Source: Psilocybe azurescens
Taxonomy: Eukaryota; Basidiomycota; Agaricomycetes; Agaricales; Agrocybaceae
NCBI GenBank assembly: GCA_023853785.1
Contig: JAJIRX010000786.1
Location: 1-64,000, forward strand
Direction of reading: 5' to 3'
DNA length: 64,000 nt
The notes beneath the pieces are model-generated. The model was not told the DNA's origin. It ran no database searches and saw nothing but the letters and a program-made list of their open reading frames with translations. Within the stretch, counting starts at the first letter, position 1, and every line of letters starts with the position of its first letter. Shown here one piece after another: positions 20,540 to 34,146 of this stretch. Both the position numbers and the translations under genes were made by a program.

Positions 20540-22269
20540 GGGCACAGGAAAAGGCCGTGGCACGTCCGTGGCAGTCCGTGGCGTCCGTGCACGTCCGTGC
20601 TATGTCCGTGAACTATAATTCGAGATCCGTGCAATGTTATAGTGATCACACTGACTTCCGTGAGAGATCCGTGCAATCATATAATCCTAGCTGAAGGATG
20701 TGTAGAGATTGTATCCGGTCTCCATTGGTTTTGTAGTACGGGAAATATTGAAAAACAGTCAATTTGATGAGCTGTGGCTTGCCTACAAGTCGGACCCTAG
20801 ATGTCCAATATTACAATGTATGACAGTAGGTTCAAAGTAGCAGTAATATTTGTGAATAATAAACTGGACACAGTACTATACTCTCTACTTTGGAATAGGT
20901 CTTGGCATAGGACATGGTCATACAAGTATATTAGAAGGAGGCTTTGACTTGGGAAAGTTGACATAATTAATTCCCGGCTTAACGAGTTAGATGTGATCAG
21001 CCACAAAAAGTGAGAAAGTTTAAGAAATAATCCACTCACCTCAAGCTCACTATCACTCGCTATATCAGCACGGTCTCCACCGTTCCACTCCTCCGGGAAG
21101 TCGCCATAAGGACTCCAATTATTCTGATGGTTTCCTATGTCTAGACCCCATTGTTCGTTTCCAGCTACCCCGGCACAAATGGAATTTTGTATGACAAGGA
21201 ATAGTAATGGATACCGGTTATTTGATGTGAAAGTACTGAGACAGATAAAAAATTGTGTTGATTTTTAAAGCGACTTTCAAGTCTTGACGGAGGGGTTTAA
21301 ATGCAGCGTGATGAAACACCCCTCTTTTGTTCCAGTTAGCAATCACTGCCCTTCATAAATTATAACTGCGGATGGGCAGCAGGCGCTGTTATAGAGCGTA
21401 CAATATTGACTGTGTTACGGTTAATTGTCCTATTCCGACTTCCATATCAAGCCAATATCAAGCATCGCTCAATTTTAGAATATTAGCTTGGCAATACTGC
21501 TAGATCCTTACCCTGTGGAACACAACATTCTTCCATGCAGGTCCGTGTCATGACCACATATTTCCGTGCCATGTCTGTGCAGGTCCGTGATGTGTCCGTG
21601 CAGATCCGTGCTAATTTAACACAGCATATTTAAAGTCTGTGCAGGTCTGTGCAGGTCTGTGCTGAGCCGTGCCGGAAATTTTAGCAGTCCGTGCTCAAGT
21701 CTGTGCAAGGTGAGTAAGTCCGTGCATGTAAATGTACTCAAATTTTTATTTTAAAAAATACTCGGTAGGCAGTAGGAAGGATTAGGACTGACTAGTATTG
21801 GTATTAGTAGCCGTGACTTGGGTGTGATATTGGTCTGTCATCATGAATTGAGGGCAGTTATAAACATGTTCATTGGTATATTATATGTAGTAATACTTAA
21901 TTTATCTGAATATATATGCAACAAGGAAAGATTTTATATTGATTTGGTGGTGCTTATCTGTCTACTACAGTTTGTGCGCCGATTTAGCGCTCATTCATGA
22001 AGGTGGTCGGAATATTCCGTTGCCTTCGGGATTGTCCGATGGAGCAATTGTAAGTAAAAGTCCTCAGATAACACGCTTCAAAGCATCATTTGTCATTCCC
22101 AGGTAAGCTTTAATAGAATGTAACCACATAATTACTACTGTAAGTCTCTTGAAAGTACATATGTTTAGATATTTAAGAGCATCACTTGGTGAGGTCCGTG
22201 CAAGTCCGTGCAGGTCCGTGAAACAGGTGCACGGACGTGGCACGGACGCCACGGCCTTTTCTCTTGCCC
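20540..22269. mobile_element. MULE-like non-autonomous element (F), 9-bp TSD CCTCTCTTA
   Basis: The left end is GGGCACAGGAAAAGGCCGTG, the right end in reverse GGGCAAGAGAAAAGGCCGTG. CCTCTCTTA occurs on both sides (20531-20539, 22270-22278). GTCCGTGC units and variants are clustered near both ends (20560-20690, 22190-22260) and in the middle (21540-21730), like transposase-binding subterminal repeats. No transposase is encoded. The 9-bp duplication suggests the Mutator superfamily, though hAT (8 bp) cannot be excluded. Confidence 0.75.
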
Positions 22270-22278
22270 CCTCTCTTA

Positions 22279-25200
22279 CCACATATGGCGCAGCTTTGGC
22301 ACATCATCCCATTTGCATCCACCTCCAATCACCGCTCTTGTAAATTATCTCCTGCATCGCTCTCGTGATGGAGCCTGTCGATTATTCTGGTCTTTCGATT
22401 GCAAGAGTCCACCAATCCCTTCTCCTGAAATTCGACGGAATAGGTACATAGCCGCAATGTAAATCAAAAAATCACCGCCAACGACGTCGAGTCTATCCTT
22501 TATGATATACACCTATTAATAGACTCGAGCATTTATAACACGCACGACTTTTAGAAAGCATAGCACTTACCGATACAGCTTGATCAGGCAAAGAAACCCA
22601 TGAGAAGTATTTTTGAATATCATGATAATCAATTACTGATTCCAACTTTCTTCATCAGCTTCTCGTTCTTCTGGTGGTTAAATGAGCGCTGTGCGGTTCG
22701 AAGGTTGCACAAGTCATGTTTGTTGTTGTTGTGGCCCATCCTCCCTTTCCTCGCTATAAAGGTTCAATTAAAAGATGGCTACGAACACATATCATCCAGT
22801 GATTGAGATGAAAAGATAAGGAGAGGAAAGTCACACCATGTCTGGGGAGATTTGCGACTCGTGTTCATCTTTCTTGGCATGTGCAAATCTCGGTCGTTGC
22901 ACCTTTGAGGGGCTAGTAGCAATGAAAACAATCGTAAAGGTTCACTCAGCGATTTATAAATAATTTGTTCTCGTGATCCATATAAGCTTATAATGAGACG
23001 GTATATTCTCTAGCACCTGAAACACGAATTTGGTTAATTGTGAGAAAGTTGTATAGCTGATAGACCTCTTCTGAGAGTGTGCACCCCAAGATTGAATGCA
23101 ATCCTAATTTGCTCGTTTATTTTCTGGTGATCCTCACGACTTCAAACAATTGCCTACCAGTCTAGACATTGGAACATATGCTTCATATCGAGAGTGTAAA
23201 ATCCAGTGCGTATATGTGCCATGGACTAGCTCTCAGGGTTCAACAGTTTCGCTTGTATGAAGCTTGAATGAGCATACTACCAACAGTAGCATAGCTGTAG
23301 TCTGAAAGCACAGAGATTTGTTCTCTGGAAGTCGCTATGTACCCGTGATACTTGATCCTTCCATCTATTTTGCATCTTTGATATGTTCATCTCGGAGACC
23401 CTGCTTACCCCGTATGCTCCTCTTAGAAAGGTACAGTGGTTTATTAACAACAGAAAACGTTTTTTCATATCTATTGGTGACGACCCAGCTCAGTTCGTCC
23501 ATTTCATTCTACAAAGGTGGAGCGATTCGAGATCTCGATCGTTTTAGTGCCGGACTCAGGAGTCGGACATTCTGGAAACTCAGAAGCTATAGCATAGTCC
23601 GAAATATCAGCTTTGTTTGGAGTCTGGTATTTCTATACTGAGCACACCGTAGAGCGTACGCCGTACTTTATGGGTACCGAACTCTGGGGCCTGGATTTCA
23701 TGTGTGTGCACGGCGCTTCCCGTTTCTTAACATTCTTCCAGAATTCTAGATCACTTGCCCACACTAGTGCATTTCCAACCGGTGAATCTGGTATCTTTCT
23801 TCTAATGTGTATGGGAACTTATGATCTAACAATTGAATTTAGGAAGGTGTGTGAGTATATGAGCTTTGAATTGGAACCTTAAATAGTGGAGAGGCAGGTG
23901 GGCCCATTCAGGCCAGTTTTGGCGTTCGGGTTCGGGGGTCTAAGAGATTATCGGGCCTGTCGTGGTGAAACTCCGACAATTGCGGGGATTCTGTTACAAC
24001 ATGATAGTGTTCCCCGAGCAGTCCGTGCCCACATTTGACTTGTACGCAGTCGCGAGGACAGACTCCTGAAGGGCTCTTTCCAGAATTGGATTGTGCCCAA
24101 CACGATGCGTCTAGCCAACCAGGAATCGAATTTTATTGGAAGGGCTAAGTAAAAGTTTTATCACACCATGTGCAATGAAATCTATTAAAAAGCTTAGTGA
24201 AATTTCATGATAAATCGGCAGGGTGGGCATTCGAGAAGTTGACAAAAATGTGTTAATAACAGCCGTGTTCGATTTATTTTGACTAGATTTTAAGGAGTTT
24301 TATAAAGATTTAAAATTATCCTGTTTGGATATACCAGGAAGCAAGTGGGGTGATGCAGCATGGGGACAGACCTTATGCTTATGCTCCAAGACAAGACCCG
24401 CACACACTGGGGCAGAATTTAGTGTCACTTCAGGTTCAGATACTGAAGAGTATCCTCTCTGTCATGACCCGCGGCTTCTTTACATAGCTCACGGAAGATA
24501 GCAGATAACAACTCGCCATCCCTGACTTTCTTCCCATGCGGTGAACTATGAAAGGCAGCTCGTACTGCCTTTCTAAACAATCCCCTCTACATATTATTCA
24601 AGCCCCTGATACACAATATTCAACTGAGCTCTCAGCAATCGACGTCCATTGGCATATCCTCCACGGAGCCCAAAAACTATAACCGGCGAAACTATGAAAG
24701 CGCTCCAGAATGCAGGTGGCGGTCGCCGACTTGTGGGTTGTCACATGAGAGCATGGACAGGTTATATCAATGGCTGCAATATAAGGTTCGACTTTGGCAA
24801 TTCTTCCTTTCGTACAGAGCATGCCTTGCTCACCTTCACACCATGCCCAGGTTGAGAGCGCATGGTACTGCTACACGTAGTGCGAGGTTTCAGGAACAAC
24901 GTCAACGATAATAGACATTCGCCAAATGGAAGTAATCTACATTGCTCTCTACAGTTTCAGAACGGATTTACGGATTAGATCGTGTCCGAGGGGTGAGTAC
25001 AAACTTCACATTTGGGTATGAATATATTTATAGCAATAGTACTCGACAGTGACAACTACTTAAGGTTCATATTTGGATGCTCTGCGATTTTACTGTCGCA
25101 TGAAATTGACCCGCTCAAAGCGTCAATTCCGCAGAAAGAAATGACCTTGTCGACCACCCCACTGCTGAAAGTTACTCTCGCAACTTCACATTTGTTCGAG

Positions 25201-25540
25201 GTACTTACTAGCAGCGAATATATCCAGCGCCGGCATGCATGCATGGCCTGACTTCTGTGTTTTAACTAGGACTTCACTGCCTTTGGTAGTTGTATTGTCC
25301 GTATCTATAGCGAGAACTGGTAACGCATTTCCAACCTAGACGCTCAAGCGACGGTGTCAGTAGATCTGTTTATGACTCGCTCCGCCTAGTTACTGCTACC
25401 TCAATTGCTCTCATTTTTGTTGTCCACAAGCATGACTGAAGGCATGATACTCGTTACCCAAGGTTGGAATATGACTTACATTGTGCAACCAGATTGATAT
25501 TCAACAGATTAGAAAGAAAAGAACAAGTCCGATTTGTGAA
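22279..25540. other. 3.3 kb without a supportable gene
   Basis: All frames are under 110 codons, mutually overlapping and without recognised motifs. No paired terminal repeats or tandem arrays were noticed. It could hold a strongly decayed locus. Confidence 0.5.
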
Positions 25541-27249
25541 CGCACTTCAGGGATGCTCGTCCAGGTCCAGGTCCTGATCCCTCATTGCTTCCTCCCTCCT
25601 TCACCTTGCATGATGCTCCGAACCCGCCTCGCGGGCTCACCAAGTCCTCTCACTCTCCCTTCACCCCTCCTCGTGCCCAGCCCCTGACCCAGCCCCAAAC
25701 ATCGAGACTGACAGCACCGCATACGCAATCTGCCGCCTCTCAAGTTGCCGCTCGTACTCCACCTCAAATGATTCCCTTGAGCCATCGACGTCATGACTGT
25801 CGTCGTCGGGATCGACATCATGGCCATCACTATCGCGGTTATCGTCCTCGCCATCATCCAGGGACTCTTCACCATCTAAATAAACGTCGAAGTCATCGCG
25901 GTCGAGGTCGAGGTTGAGGTGAAGGACACTAGGCGAAGGCAGAGCGCTACCCGACTGAGCCGCCGTAGCGCGTGCGGATGCCGGCGGTGGTAATTGTGGT
26001 GATGTTGGTGATGTTAGTGCCCTTGCGTGCACGCGTGTTGGTGCTGGTGCCAATGTGGGTGTGAGAGGCAATGCTGGTAAAGGTAAGGGTAAAGGTGAGG
26101 GCACGATGAATGGAGACGAGGCGAGCTCGATCAGGGGTGACTGGAACTGGCACTTGAGCTGACACTTGGGCCAGAGGTATAGCTGTGGCTAGAGGTTGCA
26201 CAGGAGCAGAACCAGCTTCTACACTTCGCTGCCCACGCTCAGCGCCCTCCTGCTCCCTATACCCCACATTCTGCTGTAACAGTAACAACACCGGCGACGG
26301 CACCATCCTCATCCTCATCGTCGCCAGACTCTTCCTGCTGTTCATGCTCATGCTCGTGTTCTGATTGACGATCGTCGTCCCAATCTTCATCATTCAGAGA
26401 GCCCTGATTCCAACTTTGACCCTGCCCCTCATCCAATGATCGAAGCAGGCGCACCCCTAACCAGCCCCATTACCAGCTCCATCCTCCTCCTCCTCCTCCA
26501 ACCCCTCCGAGTCATGGACAGATATCGAGATCACACTGGAAGGCATCAGAGGTATCGCGAGCTCCATCGACATCTTGCCGTCGTCGTCGCCGTTTTTGTT
26601 GTCTTTGTCTATTAAATCGGGCGCATCGGGATCATGAACGGTAGCAAGGGTAGGAGCGGGAAGAGGTGTTGGATGTGGAGCAGGGATTAGAACATGAACA
26701 GTGCCAGCGTTTCCGGGGACAGAGACGAAGATGGAGGCTGATGAGGGCAGTCTTGTTCGCGTTGTTCCGTACGTCCTGTAAAGAGAAATAAATAAGATAA
26801 AGCGGGTCAGAAAGACCGATCGAAAAAGTAAAAAGAGAAAAACAAAAAGAGGAGAAATCAAGGCAAACAAAAACAAAAAAAAGGATGTCGAGATATACGA
26901 AAGTCAAAAGTATACACATAGGGAAGTTACATTGTAGCGAGTGACTTGGTCCATAGAACGCATACAATGTATATGATTCACTCGGTGTCAATGAATTCTA
27001 TGGAAGCTGGCTGTAATTAGTATAATAGATATAATATACAATGTAGTGATTGAATAAGTACTGTGAATTCACATGTATAAGCACAGTGTTACCCAAATTC
27101 AGCTGCAGCTGCTCATATTTTAAGGTCAGCCCCGAGGATATCGGCCACATGCTGACTGAAATAGTACTGAGTATTGCATTGGGGTATTTACCAAATTAAG
27201 TAGTGCAAATAAATGGTTAAACAAATATATTGCAAATGAATATGAAGTA

Positions 27250-28960
27250 ATTAATGGGTTTGCAGCCGCATAAACTTGGCCCCGGCCTGACCAATGCTAC
27301 AGACCGGTCATAGCTGACCATTCAATGAGCCAAAATACAGAATATGGAGACCAAAGAATGAAACTTGACATTATAAAAAATAAATTAGAACTGGATATGA
27401 GGTGGTTAATGTCTCTGCAGTCGCATAAACTCGGCCCCGACCTGACCGATGCTACAGACCAGCCATAGCCAACCATTCAGTGAGATAAAAGACAGAATAT
27501 GGAGACCAAAGCATAAAATTTAACATTAGAACAAATAAAATAGAGCTGGATATGATGTAGTTAATGTCTCTGCAGTCGTATAAACTCGGCCTCTACCTGA
27601 CCGATGCTACAGACCGGTCATAGCCGATCATTCAATGAGCCAAAAGACAGAATATTGAGACAAACGGATGCAATTTACGATCAGAAATAATAAATCGGAG
27701 CTGGATATGAGATAGTTAATTGTTCTGTAGTCGCATAAACTCGGCTCCGGCCTGACCAATAATGCAGGCCAATCAGTAACAACCATTCAGTGGAACAAAA
27801 TAAAAAATATGGAGACCAAAGAATGAAATTTAACACTAGAAAACATAAATCAGAGCTGGATACAACATAGATAATGGCTTGCCAGTCACATAAAATTGGT
27901 TCCGAACTGATCAATGCTACAGGCCGGCCAAAGCCAACCATTCAGTGAGACAAAATGAAAGATATAGCAAGCAAAGGATGAAATCTAACACTAGAAAAAA
28001 ATAAATTGGAGCTGGATTTGAAGTAGATAGTGGCTCCGCAGTTGTATAATCTCAGCCCTGGCCTATCCGATGTCACAGACCGGTCATAGCTGATCACTGA
28101 GTGAGCCAAAATACACAACATTGAGACAAATGAATAAAAGTTCATTGTAGAAAAAATTGGGGTGCATATGAGGTGGTTAATGGCTCTGTAGTTGCATAAA
28201 TTCGGCCCCCGACCCAACCAATGCTGCATGCCAGTCAAAGTTGATCATTCAGTGAGACAAAATACTGTATATTGAGACAAATAGGTGAAATTTAATAGCA
28301 AAAACATAAATTGGAGCTGAATATGAATTGGATAATGGCTCTCTGCAGTTGCTCAAACTCTGCCTCAGCTTTCCCAATAATACAAGTTGGGCATAGCCGA
28401 TCATTCAGTGAGCTAAAGTACAGAATATTTAAATAAATAGATGAAAGTGTATAGCTGAATAAATAAATGGAAACTGAATATGTAGTAATCAATGGCTCTG
28501 CGGTCACCTCAGCTTGACTCCAGCATAGCATATGGTACAGGCCAGTCCAAGCCAACCATTCAGTCTGCCAAAATACTGAATTTTGAGATAAAACACTAAA
28601 TATTGAGACAAATGGATCAGTGAATAGAAGGAAAAATATATTGGAGCTGAATATGAAGTCATTAATGGCTTTACAGTCTCATCAGGTTGTCCCTTGCCTA
28701 GCTGATGTGACTGGTTGGGCCAAACTGACCATTCATTCACCTGAAATACAGAATATCAACAAGAATGGATGACAATAAATGCCTGCAGAAATAAATTGGG
28801 GCAGAATATAAAGTGGCTCATTGTTTTACAGTTGCATCAGCTTGTACCCAGTCTAGCCAACTACACAGTCTTAGAAAATCCATTCACTCATTTAGGTTAA
28901 ATACAAAATATTGACAGGAATGGATGAAAGTGATCTATTCATCTAAATCATTGAACTATA
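27250..28960 (+). repeat. About eleven tandem ~150-bp units inside element G
   Basis: Each unit contains versions of TGCAGTCGCATAAACTCGGC, ..CTGACCGATGCTACAGACC and CCATTCAGTGAG. Units 1-3 are close to one another and to the three inverted units of the right arm; later units drift until the last two are barely recognisable. Confidence 0.85.
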
Positions 28961-29614
28961 GTGAATTGAGCTGCCATTTGCAGCAACACAGGTTCACCAC
29001 TGGTTTTTACTGCAGTATTGTTTGTCCACTTCTCCCCTTAAATCATCCAAACTTGGACTGCTTTAACACATTTCATAGTCACTATGCATTGGTTTAATTT
29101 GGCTCAAAAGCAATGATTTCAAAAATATTCAGTTGTTCAGAGGTCCTGTCAGGAATAAATTTGTAAGATTTTTAGTTAGGAATGTGTAAGTTTAATTTAG
29201 ATCTGTTCTTTCAATTTTCATGGCACAGAAAAGTGTGTTAATGAGCTTTGTATTGAGATTTGTCTGAATAGAATTTAAACATTCATCTAACAAGTGGCGG
29301 GTTGCCAGATATTCTACATGTTCATATTCAGATTCAATGTATTTTTTTGGTCATTTACTTGCATCCATTCAAGTCAATATGGAGTATTTTATCTGAAATA
29401 ATAGTCTACATGGCCCAAACTGTGCTCTCATCCTGGCTGGTAAAAAGCTGAGAGAACCACAGAGCATTTATCAACTTTATATTCAGCTGCAACACATTTG
29501 TTCAGGCAGTAAATTAAATGCATTCACATGAATATTAAATGTTTTGTTGTACTGAATAGTTGGTCTTTCCTAAATAGTGTAATTGGCCAGGGTAGTAGTA
29601 AGTAGATGTGACTG

Positions 29615-30426
29615 GAGAGCCATTAACCACATCATATCCAGCTCTAGTTTATTTATTCTAATGTCAAGTTTCATTCTTTGGTCTCCGTATTCTGTATTTT
29701 GGCTCACTAAATAGTCGGCTATGACCGGTCTGTAGCATCGGTCAGGTTGGGGCCGAGTTTATACGACTGCAGAGACATTAACTACCTCATATCCAGCTCT
29801 ATTTTATTTGTTCTAATGTTAAATTTTATGCTTTGGTCTCCATATTCTGTCTTTTATCTCACTGAATGGTTGGCTATGGCTGGTCTGTAGCATCGGTCAG
29901 GTCGGGGCCAAGTTTATGCGACTGCAGAGACATTAACCACCTCATATCCAGTTCTAATTTATTTTTTATAATGTCAAGTTTCATTCTTTGGTCTCCATAT
30001 TCTGTATTTTGGCTCATTGAATGGTCAGCTATGACCGGTCTGTAGCATTGGTCAGGCCGGGCCGAGTTTATGCGGCTGTAAACCCATTAATTACTTCATA
30101 TTCATTTGCAATATATTTGTTTAACCATTTATTTGCACTACTTAATTTGGTAAATACCCCAATGCAATACTCAGTACTATTTCAGTCAGCATGTGGCCGA
30201 TATCCTCGGGGCTGACCTTAAAATATGAGCAGCTGCAGCTGAATTTGGGTAACACTGTGCTTATACATGTGAATTCACAGTACTTATTCAATCACTACAT
30301 TGTATATTATATCTATTATACTAATTACAGCCAGCTTCCATAGAATTCATTGACACCGAGTGAATCATATACATTGTATGCGTTCTATGGACCGCGTCAC
30401 TCACTACAATGTAACTTCCCTATGTG
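29615..30426 (-). repeat. Right inverted arm of element G
   Basis: The reverse complement follows 26915-27710: terminal ~330 bp nearly identical, then three repeat units in the same order. Confidence 0.85.
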
Positions 30427-30870
30427 AAGTATAAAGAAGCTTTTAAAACAATGACGCAGTATGGCATTGATAACAGAAAGCATGAGAAAGAAAAAATAGC
30501 ATCGAGCAAACAAAACAGAAGCAGAGAGTCGCAAAACAAAAATGAGCAACGAAAGACGAAAGACGAATATCTGACACACCTCTTGCTCCTCTCCCTCACG
30601 TTACCCACGCCCACACCCATACCGATGTTCACATCTCTCTCTCTCACCCCGCGCTCTCGTCCCTGGTTCTGCCCTTGATCCTGCACCACCGACCCATCAT
30701 ACCGACACATATCTTCAACTTCCTCTAGCAACTTATTCATCAAGTAAATTAGCATCGTAACGCCTCAAACTAGAAAACGGGAAATTCCATCCAAAAATAA
30801 AATCTTTAATCCTAAAATTCCCACCTCCACGAGCCCCAAGAAGAACAAAACCAAGATGCGCGCGTGATAT

Positions 30871-30872
30871 GA

Positions 30873-30924
<52 letters not shown>

Positions 30925-30926
30925 AA
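30871..30926 (+). repeat. (GAAA)14 microsatellite
   Basis: Perfect GAAA repeats over 56 bases. A CAC/CCA-rich tract follows at 31143-31190. Confidence 0.95.
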
Positions 30927-33264
30927 AGAGAACAAGGGGACAACGTACCGTGCACACTGCGCTTCCAAACGACGCACCCGAATTCTCAGATCTTTCAATT
31001 TTGACGTGCGCGCGCGAGTGTGCATCGTTGCGTCCTTCCCGCCCGTCGTCCTCTGGGCCTCCTGTGCTTTTCCTTGTCCGCGTTTTCCATAGAGCCAGTA
31101 CCTGCCACAGAGCTGGGACCGAGGGCAGACCCAGAACCCCTCACACCACCACCATCACCACCACCACCATCACCACCACCACCACCACAAACACCAACAG
31201 CAGCACCCCGTTCCCCCGCTCATGAGCGAACATATCAACACGCTCGCCCAGCTCGTTTATCCCCCGCTCGAGGCTTTGCAATATATGCGTATGTGTCTGT
31301 GGTTGGAGCTGGGGCTGAGTTTGAGTGTCGTCAGCGGCGGGAGCGGGAGCTGAAGTTAGTGGTGACGGTGAAGATGCACGAACACGAGTAGGATTATCGG
31401 AAGTCAATGTCGAGGTAACTGCTTTCTTGGTATTGATGGCAGTTTTGTCAGAAGAAAGTCGAGGAGTTGAAGTGGCTGTCGATGGCGATGATGAAGCAGC
31501 GGCGGAGGCAGCCACAGATGCAGATGCCGCCCTCGCGTTAGCGAGCTAAATAAAAAGACATAAAGAGTCAGAGTGCAGAACATAACTCAACGTTTAGAAG
31601 AGAGAATGAAAAATCAAAATTAGAAGCACGAAAAAGCGAAAGCGACAAAGACGATATTATACTGGGTAGATAGATACTAGGAAGGAAGCAAAAAGGAAAG
31701 AAGGAAGGGATAAAAATACGAATGCATAGTAGGGACGAGAATGGGAGTGACGGTCAGGACTACAGGGACAACAAAAGAATAACCGCAAAAAATAGCAGGC
31801 GAACACTCACCCATTCGAGCATCCGGTTCCGCGCAACATTCACGTCGAGTATCGCGATGATCTGTTCTGCTTCCGCCTCCTCCGTTTCTTCCTCCTTCTC
31901 TGTCTCTGTCTCCCTTAGGCTCCTCTCCCCGTCACCAAGACCAAGACCATGTCTGCCCCGCTCATCCCGCTCATCCTCACCCGTTCTTGTCCGTATCCCT
32001 ATCCCTGTGCATATTCCAATCACTATCACCGCGCCTCCCCTCCATAATACCGCCCGTACCCTTCACGCGTCCCCCTCATACAAACGGGCCCCTCGAACTC
32101 CACCTCCCTCCTCCCTCCTCGCGACTATCGCCTCAAGCGCCGCCGCACGGACTTGCGTGCGTGCGTGCGCTGCTTGTTCGATAGAGGGCTACGTAGAGAG
32201 AATGTGGGTTATGCGGGGTGCGTATTCGGTGGAGTTGTGGCCGAGGGTGATTGAAGAGGAGCGGTGCGAGTGGGAGCGATGTAGCGGGATTGGTTGGTGG
32301 ATGACAAAGTCAGGACGTTCATCTGTAAAAACGGTAGAATGCGAGAGGATATGCGCTTGAGATGATACAGCGTATGCAGTATATGCGTGTTATTTCGTAC
32401 CTGCGAGACCCGAGAGCTGCATCCGATTAACATGCCATTTCTTATAACCGTGCTCCACTTGCACTGCATAAACACATCATCATCAAAAACTTGCTTTTCA
32501 TCCAATATGTAGAAAGGAAAAGCATTGAAAGCAAAAAAACCCACGCATCTCTCTCAACAAGCCCCTCTACCCGCTCCCTCGACTCATCCCTTTCCCTCTG
32601 TACACTCTCCCTCGCCTCCTCGCATGCCCGCAACTTCCTGCGCATAGCCTCAAGATCTCTGCACAGCTCCGCGTTCTCCTGTGCGTGTGCATCGAGCGTG
32701 TCGAGCGCGTGCAAGAGGGAGAGCTTAGCAAGATAGGTCGTGCGCGTGCTGAGGAGGGATGCTATCTGGTATGTTGCGATGTTTGAGTTTTGCGGGGTGA
32801 CCGTGACAGTGAGGAGGGGGGGAAGGGATACAGGGAGAGATAGGCAGGGCAGGGAGGCAATAACCGTGAATCAGAATTTATATGCAGGCAAGGGTAGCGT
32901 AGCGCTGGAAATTCACACACTTCTTCGTCTTTCTGCACAAGCTGCGCTTCTAGCTTGCGTTTGCGCTACTGCTGTCGTTGGGTAGAGAAGCGAGCTACGT
33001 TCTGAATCACTGACACTGACGTTAATTTTGAGGGTGGGGATCCCGTGTCCATTCAACTTCCGAGGGTTAGACTTTGCTGAGGGGTTCGCGCTCGAGTCGA
33101 TTGAAGCAAATTCAAGTCGCAGGATGTCGATGCCTGTGGTTCGCGCTTCTTAGGGTTAGGGTGAGCTCACTCTCCTCAACCCGCCAGTGTCGGAAACTTC
33201 CGTATTCGCGTGGACAACCCAACTCGTTATTATTCATTGATTCAATAGCCACAATTGTGCGTTA

Positions 33265-34140
33265 AAACTATATACTCGCTCCGTTTCACTATGTATCCTT
33301 TCACCGATTTTATTTTTTACATCTCTTCCGCATATCCCAAAAAGTGAGACACCGCCCGACTGAGCAGCGGAGTCTGCACGTTCAGAATCCGAGTCTTAGT
33401 GTGCGTATTGTTCTCGGTGAGTGTTTGCGCCGGCTCGCAGAAATCACCTGCCAAAACCGACTTGTGACATCCCTTGGGATATTCCCGGGTCCTGTATGGA
33501 TTGTTGGCCAGGAGGGGATAAGACATAGGTCGTCTCTCACTCCGTGAATTGGTACTAGGGAAGCCCGATCATGGTGGTATGAAATTTGTTAAATGGTCAT
33601 GACTAGTAATCGATTTGCGGTCGGTGACTTGATTTCGAATCATTGGATGAAGTCGAATGGGAATTGGGTTTTTGTCGATGTCGACCGGCATACGGCTATG
33701 TCGGGGAATCCTGGTCAGACATGTCCCAGAGAAATGGAAGATCATTCGATGGTCTGTTGGTTTAACACGCGCCGCATGCCCTTCCACAAACATCCAGGAT
33801 CAGATGTGTGTCGTCTCATTCACGGAACTAATGTCCTCGCTGCTGTCATTCCAGTTGGCATTCCAGCAGTAGTAGTCATACTTATTTGGACTCATATATT
33901 AGCTGTAACTCTGCCCGTACTAGGGGTTAAAACAGTCCCATGGGCACGCATAAGATTGGGAAGTGGGAAAGAGGCGGGACTGCTCCGAGGGGTGTTCTCT
34001 ATTCTTCTTCTTCTCTTGCACAAATATCTCTCCTGCTCCTGCATCTACCCTCTCCAGATATCGAACAACGTCGCACCTCGCAGTCCTGGTATCATGAGGC
34101 AAAAGGCATGGAGATGACCAGAGTATTCGTTGGCGAGCTA
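33265..34140. other. No supportable gene
   Basis: A 174-codon plus-strand frame (33593-34117) overlaps a 162-codon minus-strand frame. Neither has recognised motifs, and the plus frame has only a hydrophobic stretch (LAAVIPVGIPAVVVILIW). I cannot decide that either is real. Confidence 0.4.
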
Positions 34141-34146
34141 AAGCAA

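Larger units (their letters stand above)
26915..30426. mobile_element. Element G: 3.5-kb repeat-rich element with ~800-bp inverted arms, TSD AAGTATA
   Basis: Both ends begin CACATAGGGAAGTTACATTG and stay nearly identical for several hundred bases. AAGTATA flanks both sides (26908-26914, 30427-30433). The homologous locus at 40.4-40.6 kb lacks it, giving an empty-site comparison. The left side holds about eleven tandem units of ~150 bp from about 27250 to 28960; the right arm has three inverted units (29615-30100). There is no coding sequence over 100 codons. A 7-bp TSD does not by itself assign a superfamily. Confidence 0.85.
25582..32985 (-). pseudogene. Duplicated membrane/coiled-coil protein locus, copy 1 (split by element G)
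   Basis: Minus-strand coding traces are collinear with 39170-42053. In protein order they are a partial N-terminal segment (about 32860-32700: SLLSTRTTYLAKLSLLHALD), then a coiled coil (LEAMRRKLRACEEARESVQR, 32442-32714). VEHGYKKWHVNRMQL lies near 32440 and an ETEKEEETEEAEAEQIIAIL helix near 31890. An Ala/Ser/Pro-rich segment ending LQSLERGINELGERVDMFAH (31240-31515) precedes the 3.5-kb insertion. Acidic C-terminal segments are HDSEGLEEEEEDG (26460-26700) and YERQLERRQIAYAVLS (25700-25760). I do not recognise a named family; it looks like a basidiomycete-specific hypothetical. Frame breaks between segments and the transposon indicate a dead copy. Confidence 0.5.

Noticed and set aside
31141..31515. 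Intact single-exon protein from the Ala/Ser-rich frame
   Set aside because: Its start is internal to a segment collinear with a larger split locus, and the end runs into a CAC/GTG repeat; treated as part of the pseudogene.
33147..33165. Telomere end
   Set aside because: Only about two TTAGGG units, and the same block occurs at the matching place in the duplicated locus.
33593..34117. 174-codon plus-strand frame as a membrane protein
   Set aside because: It overlaps an equally long antisense frame, has one hydrophobic stretch, and shows no motif or gene structure.
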